This document shows positions 60,416 through 64,000 of a DNA stretch of 64,000 bases, piece after piece. Made by a program: the position numbers and the translations under genes. Origin of the DNA: Nitrobacteraceae bacterium AZCC 1564 (GTDB lineage: Bacteria > Pseudomonadota > Alphaproteobacteria > Rhizobiales > Xanthobacteraceae); the NCBI GenBank assembly GCA_036924835.1, contig JBAGRR010000001.1, forward strand, positions 2,108,001 to 2,172,000, given 5' to 3'. The notes under the pieces were generated by a model. The model saw nothing but the letters and a program-made list of their open reading frames with translations. It did not search any database and was not told where the DNA came from. Numbering within the stretch: the stretch's first letter is position 1; every line of letters starts with the position of its first letter.

Positions 60416-61483
60416 CTACGATGCGATGGTTTTCTCGAAACCTTCGCGAATGGCCTCCTCGGGCAATTCCCGGCCGATGAAGACGACGCGGCTTTCGCGC
60501 GGCTCACCGTCCTTCCACTTCCGCTGGTGATCGCCTTCCAGCATCATATGCACGCCCTGAAAAACGTAACGATCATCATCGCCCTTGAATGACAAGATGC
60601 CCTTCGACCGCAGGATATTCTGCCCGTCTCTGGCCACGAGGTCCTGAAGCCACGGCATGAACTTCGTGGGATCGAGCGGTTTATCGGTACGCAACGACAA
60701 CGACTGCATGTCCTCGTCGTGATAGTGCTTCATGCCACCATTGGAGTGACCGTGATCATGCCCGTGGTGATGATGCCCATGGTCGTGATCGTGATGATGA
60801 TGATCATGATCGTGGTCGTGGCCGCCGTCCTCCAGGAATTCGGGTTCGATTTCCAGAATACGGTCGAGATCGAACGCGCCACGCTCCAGCACATCCGTCA
60901 GCTTGACCTGACAGCGCTCAGTCCGATGCAGTTTGGCGTATGGATTGATGCCGCGAATCCGCGCCTCGACTTCGGCAAGCTCCGGCTTGCTGACAAGATC
61001 AGTCTTGTTGAGCACGATAACGTCCGCGAACGCGATCTGGTTCTTGGCTTCCGGCGCATCCTTCAGCCGATCGTTCAGCCACTTGGCATCGGCGACGGTG
61101 ACCACCGCATCGAGCGCCGTCTTGTCGCGAACGTCCTCGTCCACGAAGAACGTCTGCGCGACGGGTGCGGGGTCAGCGAGGCCGGTGGTCTCGAGAATGA
61201 TGGCGTCGAACTTACCCTTGCGCTTCATCAGACCGTCGATGATGCGCACCAGGTCCCCGCGCACGGTGCAGCACACGCAACCGTTGTTCATTTCGAACAC
61301 TTCTTCGTCCGCACCGATGATCAGATCATTGTCGATGCCGATCTCGCCAAATTCGTTGACAATCACAGCGTATTTCTTGCCGTGGTTTTCGGACAAAATG
61401 CGATTTAGCAGCGTGGTCTTGCCGGCGCCGAGATAGCCGGTCAGCACGGTCACAGGGATTTTGTTGGAAGCGACTTCGGACAT
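60416..61483 (-). CDS. COG0523 (CobW/ZNG1-type) metallochaperone GTPase
   Basis: 355 residues from ATG 61483, with TGGAG five bases upstream. G1 is TGYLGAGKTTLLNRI; the zinc-binding C-x-C-C is NNGCVCCTVRGDL; switch II is ILETTGLADP; G4 is VLNKTDLV. A His/Asp-rich loop (about residues 223-255, with DHDHDHHHHDHDHGHHHHGH) adds metal binding, then the CobW C-terminal domain. Located next to zinc uptake genes, it should be a zinc chaperone used in zinc limitation, probably Zur-regulated from the znu promoter outside the window. Members pass zinc to client enzymes with GTP hydrolysis. Confidence 0.92.
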   Translation of the reverse strand: MSEVASNKIPVTVLTGYLGAGKTTLLNRILSENHGKKYAVIVNEFGEIGIDNDLIIGADEEVFEMNNGCVCCTVRGDLVRIIDGLMKRKGKFDAIILETTGLADPAPVAQTFFVDEDVRDKTALDAVVTVADAKWLNDRLKDAPEAKNQIAFADVIVLNKTDLVSKPELAEVEARIRGINPYAKLHRTERCQVKLTDVLERGAFDLDRILEIEPEFLEDGGHDHDHDHHHHDHDHGHHHHGHDHGHSNGGMKHYHDEDMQSLSLRTDKPLDPTKFMPWLQDLVARDGQNILRSKGILSFKGDDDRYVFQGVHMMLEGDHQRKWKDGEPRESRVVFIGRELPEEAIREGFEKTIAS

Positions 61484-61533
61484 GAAAACTCCAGGCATCT
61501 CAAAGGCGCGCCGGCGGCGGGATGGCCCCTGCC

Positions 61534-62463
61534 TTAGCTCGAAAGCGCGCTGGTCAGGGCCTTTATATTGTGCCGGACCATATCAATGTAAGTGGGGGCC
61601 GGCCCCTTTTCCTCGGTCAGGCTGTCCGAATACAGCGTCCCCCCAATCGTGGCCCCGGTTTCAGCCGCGATCCGGCGCATCAGCCGGGGGTCCGTGACAT
61701 TCTCGAGAAATACCGCCGGGATCTTCTGCTTTTTGATCTGCGAGATGATCGAGGCAATATCACGGGCGCTGGGCTCTGACTCGGTCGAAACGCTTTGTGG
61801 TGCAATGAATTTGATCCCATAGGCCACCGCGAAATACCCAAATGCATCGTGGGTTGAAATCACACTGCGGCGCTCCATGGAGATTTTTACGATCGAGTCA
61901 CGGACCTCGCGATCAAGTGCGTCGAGCTTATCAAGATAGGTTGCCGCATTGGCCTTGTAGGTATCTGCTCCCGGCGAATCGACGGCAACCAGTGCATCGC
62001 GAATGTTGGCGACATAGAGCCTTGCATTTAGCACCGACTGCCATGCGTGAGGATCGGCGGAGCCCGGCTCGTGCTCCTGACTCAACGCCTCGCTTGGATC
62101 GATCTTGCGGGGCGTAATTCCCTTCGTCGCCACGACCGTCACCGCTTTGCTGCCTGATGATTTCACCAGCCGCGGCAGCCAGCCCTCAAGCCCCAGACCG
62201 TTGACGACCACGAGCTTCGCGTCCGCAATCTTTTTCGCATCGGCGGGCGTTGGCGTATAGACGTGCGTATCGCTGTCAGGACCGACGAGCGTGGTCACAT
62301 GGACTCGATCTCCGCCGACATTCTTTGCGAAATCTCCAAGGATCGAGAAAGTCGCGACAACATTGATCTGCTCCTGGGCGCGAAGCGGCGATAGCATTGC
62401 CAACATCGCGACCGTGCAGATCACCAGGTGTGACAACACGCGTTGCATCACGTTCTTCCTCAT
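61534..62463 (-). CDS. znuA: Zinc (or manganese) ABC transporter substrate-binding protein
   Basis: 309 residues from ATG 62463, which overlaps the stop of the permease gene (ATGA). Signal peptide with cleavage after LRAQ. Metal ligands expected in the cluster A-I family are seen: His in DTHVYTPTPADAKKI, His in SADPHAWQSV, His in VISTHDAFGYFA, and an acidic residue in YSDSLTEEKGP. There is no long His-rich loop typical of strict ZnuA, so manganese specificity cannot be ruled out, but the nearby COG0523 GTPase favours zinc. It captures the metal in the periplasm for the permease. Confidence 0.88.
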   Translation of the reverse strand: MRKNVMQRVLSHLVICTVAMLAMLSPLRAQEQINVVATFSILGDFAKNVGGDRVHVTTLVGPDSDTHVYTPTPADAKKIADAKLVVVNGLGLEGWLPRLVKSSGSKAVTVVATKGITPRKIDPSEALSQEHEPGSADPHAWQSVLNARLYVANIRDALVAVDSPGADTYKANAATYLDKLDALDREVRDSIVKISMERRSVISTHDAFGYFAVAYGIKFIAPQSVSTESEPSARDIASIISQIKKQKIPAVFLENVTDPRLMRRIAAETGATIGGTLYSDSLTEEKGPAPTYIDMVRHNIKALTSALSS

Positions 62464-63326
62464 GCTTCGAGATGTCGCCCAGGAAACAACTGCCGGACCA
62501 ATCCGCTGACGCTGCCGAACAGCACTGACACGACATAGAGCCCCGCGGTCACGAGAATGATCGCAGGGCCGGATGGCACTTTGGTGTGGAACGACAGCAG
62601 CAATCCCGCATAACCCGAGAGTGCTGCGCTCGCGACGGCGATGCCGATCATGCCGGTGATATCGCGCGACCAGAACCGTGCGATGCCTGCGGGCAGGATC
62701 ATCAGACCCACCGCGAGCAGCGTTCCGAGCGCGTGAAAGCCATTCACCAGATTGATGACGACGAGCGCGAGAAACGCGAGATGTGCCGGCGCGCCGGCGC
62801 GGCTCACGGTGCGCAGAAACACCGGATCGACGCATTCAATCACCAGCGGCCGATAAATCACCGCAAGCACGAGCAGCGTGATAGTGGCGTTGAATGCGAT
62901 CACCAGCAGTGTCTGATCATCCATCGCCAGGATGTTGCCGAACAGGACATGCAGCAGGTCGATATTGGTGCCCTTGATGGACACGATGGTGACGCCGAGC
63001 GCGAGCGAGACCAGATAGAACGCTGCCAGCGACGCGTCCTCCTTCAATTCGGTCACCCGCGCAACAACACCGGCAAGAATGGCAACGGCAAAGCCCGCCA
63101 CTAATCCGCCGAACGTCATCGCAAACAGATTGAGGCCCGACAGCAGAAAACCGATGGCCGCGCCCGGCAGAATGGCATGCGCCATCGCATCACCGACCAG
63201 GCTCATCCGCCGCAACATCAGGAAGACGCCGATCGGCGCGCCGCCCAGCGCCAACGCGATGACACCCGCCAGTGCCCGGCGCATAAACTCAAATTCCGTG
63301 AACGGCGCAATCAACGCATCATACAT
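62460..63326 (-). CDS. znuB: Zinc/manganese ABC transporter permease
   Basis: 288 residues from ATG 63326 (MYDALIAPFTEFEFMRRAL); the frame is open 69 bp further up. Eight or so hydrophobic segments. GAPIGVFLMLRRMSLVGDAMAHAILPGAAIGFLL is the family signature, and GTLLAVGLMILPAGIARFW is the second conserved block. It forms the membrane channel for the metal. It starts 7 bp after the ATP-binding gene stop and overlaps znuA by four bases, so the three are one operon. Confidence 0.92.
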   Translation of the reverse strand: MYDALIAPFTEFEFMRRALAGVIALALGGAPIGVFLMLRRMSLVGDAMAHAILPGAAIGFLLSGLNLFAMTFGGLVAGFAVAILAGVVARVTELKEDASLAAFYLVSLALGVTIVSIKGTNIDLLHVLFGNILAMDDQTLLVIAFNATITLLVLAVIYRPLVIECVDPVFLRTVSRAGAPAHLAFLALVVINLVNGFHALGTLLAVGLMILPAGIARFWSRDITGMIGIAVASAALSGYAGLLLSFHTKVPSGPAIILVTAGLYVVSVLFGSVSGLVRQLFPGRHLEA

Positions 63327-63333
63327 GGCAAGC

Positions 63334-64000
63334 TCACGCTGCCCGCGAATGCGCGTCGTCGATGCACGGAGCCGCTGCATCGTCGAAAGCCTCACACATG
63401 TGCCGCGCTGACACCAGATTATCCGCCGTTAGCACCTCGGACGTCGGCCCCCACGCCACCGGTGAGCGAGCCAGCAGGAGTGTCTCCGGGAAATTCGCAC
63501 GGACGAGCTCCATATCGTGCAGGGCGGCCAGCACGGTGCGCTTTTCGCTGTGCCAGCGCCGCACCAACACAATGAGATCGGCCGTCGTCTTGGCATCGAT
63601 GGCATTGAAGGGCTCGTCGAGCACGATGACGCGCGCATCCTGCAGAAGCACACGCGCGAACAGCATGCGCTGCATCTGCCCGCCCGACAGCGTGCCGATG
63701 GCACGGTTCTCAAAGCCGCTCAGCCCGACAGCGGCGAGCGCTTCTCTGATTTGTTTCTGTTCGTGCTTGCCGAGTCCGCCAAATATTCCCTTGCTGCGCC
63801 AGAGCCCCGTACCGACCAGATCGAACACGGAGATCGGAAAACTGCGGTCGATGTCCGCTGTCTGCGGCAGGTAGGCAATATCGCGAGCGTGGAGTGAGCC
63901 GAGACCGATTGTGCCGGACAGCGGTTTCACGATGCCGACAATGCCGCGAAACAGCGTGGACTTGCCCGCCCCATTTGGGCCAACCACCGCCACCAGCGCG
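63334..64000 (-). CDS. znuC: Zinc/manganese ABC transporter ATP-binding protein, 5' end cut by window edge
   Basis: The frame is open to the right edge, so about 222 residues of the C-terminal part are seen. Walker A is GPNGAGKSTLF, the Q-loop is AYLPQTADID, the signature is GTLSGGQMQRMLFARVLLQ, Walker B is VIVLDEPFNAID, and the H-switch is LAALHDMEL. It drives the ZnuB permease with ATP. The N-terminal strand and the operon promoter, where a Zur site would be expected, lie outside the window. Confidence 0.92.
   Translation of the reverse strand, partial: ALVAVVGPNGAGKSTLFRGIVGIVKPLSGTIGLGSLHARDIAYLPQTADIDRSFPISVFDLVGTGLWRSKGIFGGLGKHEQKQIREALAAVGLSGFENRAIGTLSGGQMQRMLFARVLLQDARVIVLDEPFNAIDAKTTADLIVLVRRWHSEKRTVLAALHDMELVRANFPETLLLARSPVAWGPTSEVLTADNLVSARHMCEAFDDAAAPCIDDAHSRAA

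Noticed and set aside
1-64000. CRISPR arrays
   Set aside because: The only regularly structured repeats are paired hairpins with variable stems and no spacer-repeat periodicity; no cas genes are present.

Overview
The window is chromosomal DNA from a GC-rich alphaproteobacterium, most likely Hyphomicrobiales, family Nitrobacteraceae (Bradyrhizobium, Rhodopseudomonas, Afipia, Oligotropha or Nitrobacter relatives). The evidence is an hsp20 gene behind a ROSE-type RNA thermometer, an ornithine decarboxylase and homospermidine synthase polyamine locus with a structured leader, an HWE sensor kinase, a DUF1236 protein, and the order ribF - ileS - lspA - two M16 peptidases. No rRNA, tRNA, CRISPR array, integrase or intact insertion sequence was seen. 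Genus cannot be fixed from this window.

Layout. 1-10.5 kb: rlmJ (cut by the left edge), an RNase T2, small secreted proteins, a FlK-like thioesterase with a 4-OT-type tautomerase, hisS, an omega-transaminase, a TipF-like EAL protein with a HAD hydrolase, and a CheY-like regulator. 10.7-20 kb: ribF, a maltose-type acetyltransferase, ileS, lspA, a secreted protein and an M16 peptidase pair. 20-31 kb: a LysE exporter, a GNAT enzyme, a frameshifted lysophospholipase, heat-inducible hsp20, then gltB-gltD (glutamate synthase) behind a sigma-54-like site, and an overlooked 56-residue membrane protein. 31-41 kb: DUF1236 and DUF459 envelope proteins, a MATE exporter divergent from a TetR regulator with two matching operators, a lytic transglycosylase, an aldo-keto reductase, galU and an HWE kinase. 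41-43 kb: an AT-rich two-gene cassette (possible ADP-ribosyltransferase-like protein plus a helical protein). 43-53 kb: a beta-barrel protein, kdsD, the NfeD/stomatin pair, hemH, and M3 peptidase - DUF1007 - NicO. 53-58 kb: the polyamine operon (odc - GNAT - RidA - hss). 58-64 kb: a decayed mgtC and a zinc locus (znuC-znuB-znuA, COG0523 GTPase, WD40 protein).

The most unusual feature is a family of seven intergenic elements, here called A-G. Five of them (A, B, D, F, G) are two long hairpins of about 75 bp, each bounded by CTAG or a close variant, joined by a 12-13 bp AT-rich linker. Stem sequences differ greatly between copies, yet both arms change together so pairing is kept. The two hairpin types (outer CTAGTGtGG and outer CTAGTGtCC) always occur in the same relative order once orientation is considered. 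C and E are mosaics that also carry a third hairpin type. Several copies abut start codons (A, D, F) or supply the TAG stop codons of both neighbours (C), and one (G) sits at the broken 5' end of mgtC.

Four genes appear frameshifted (lysophospholipase, DUF1007, mgtC and the cassette's second gene). These may be real decay or assembly errors. Only mgtC carries two independent lesions.
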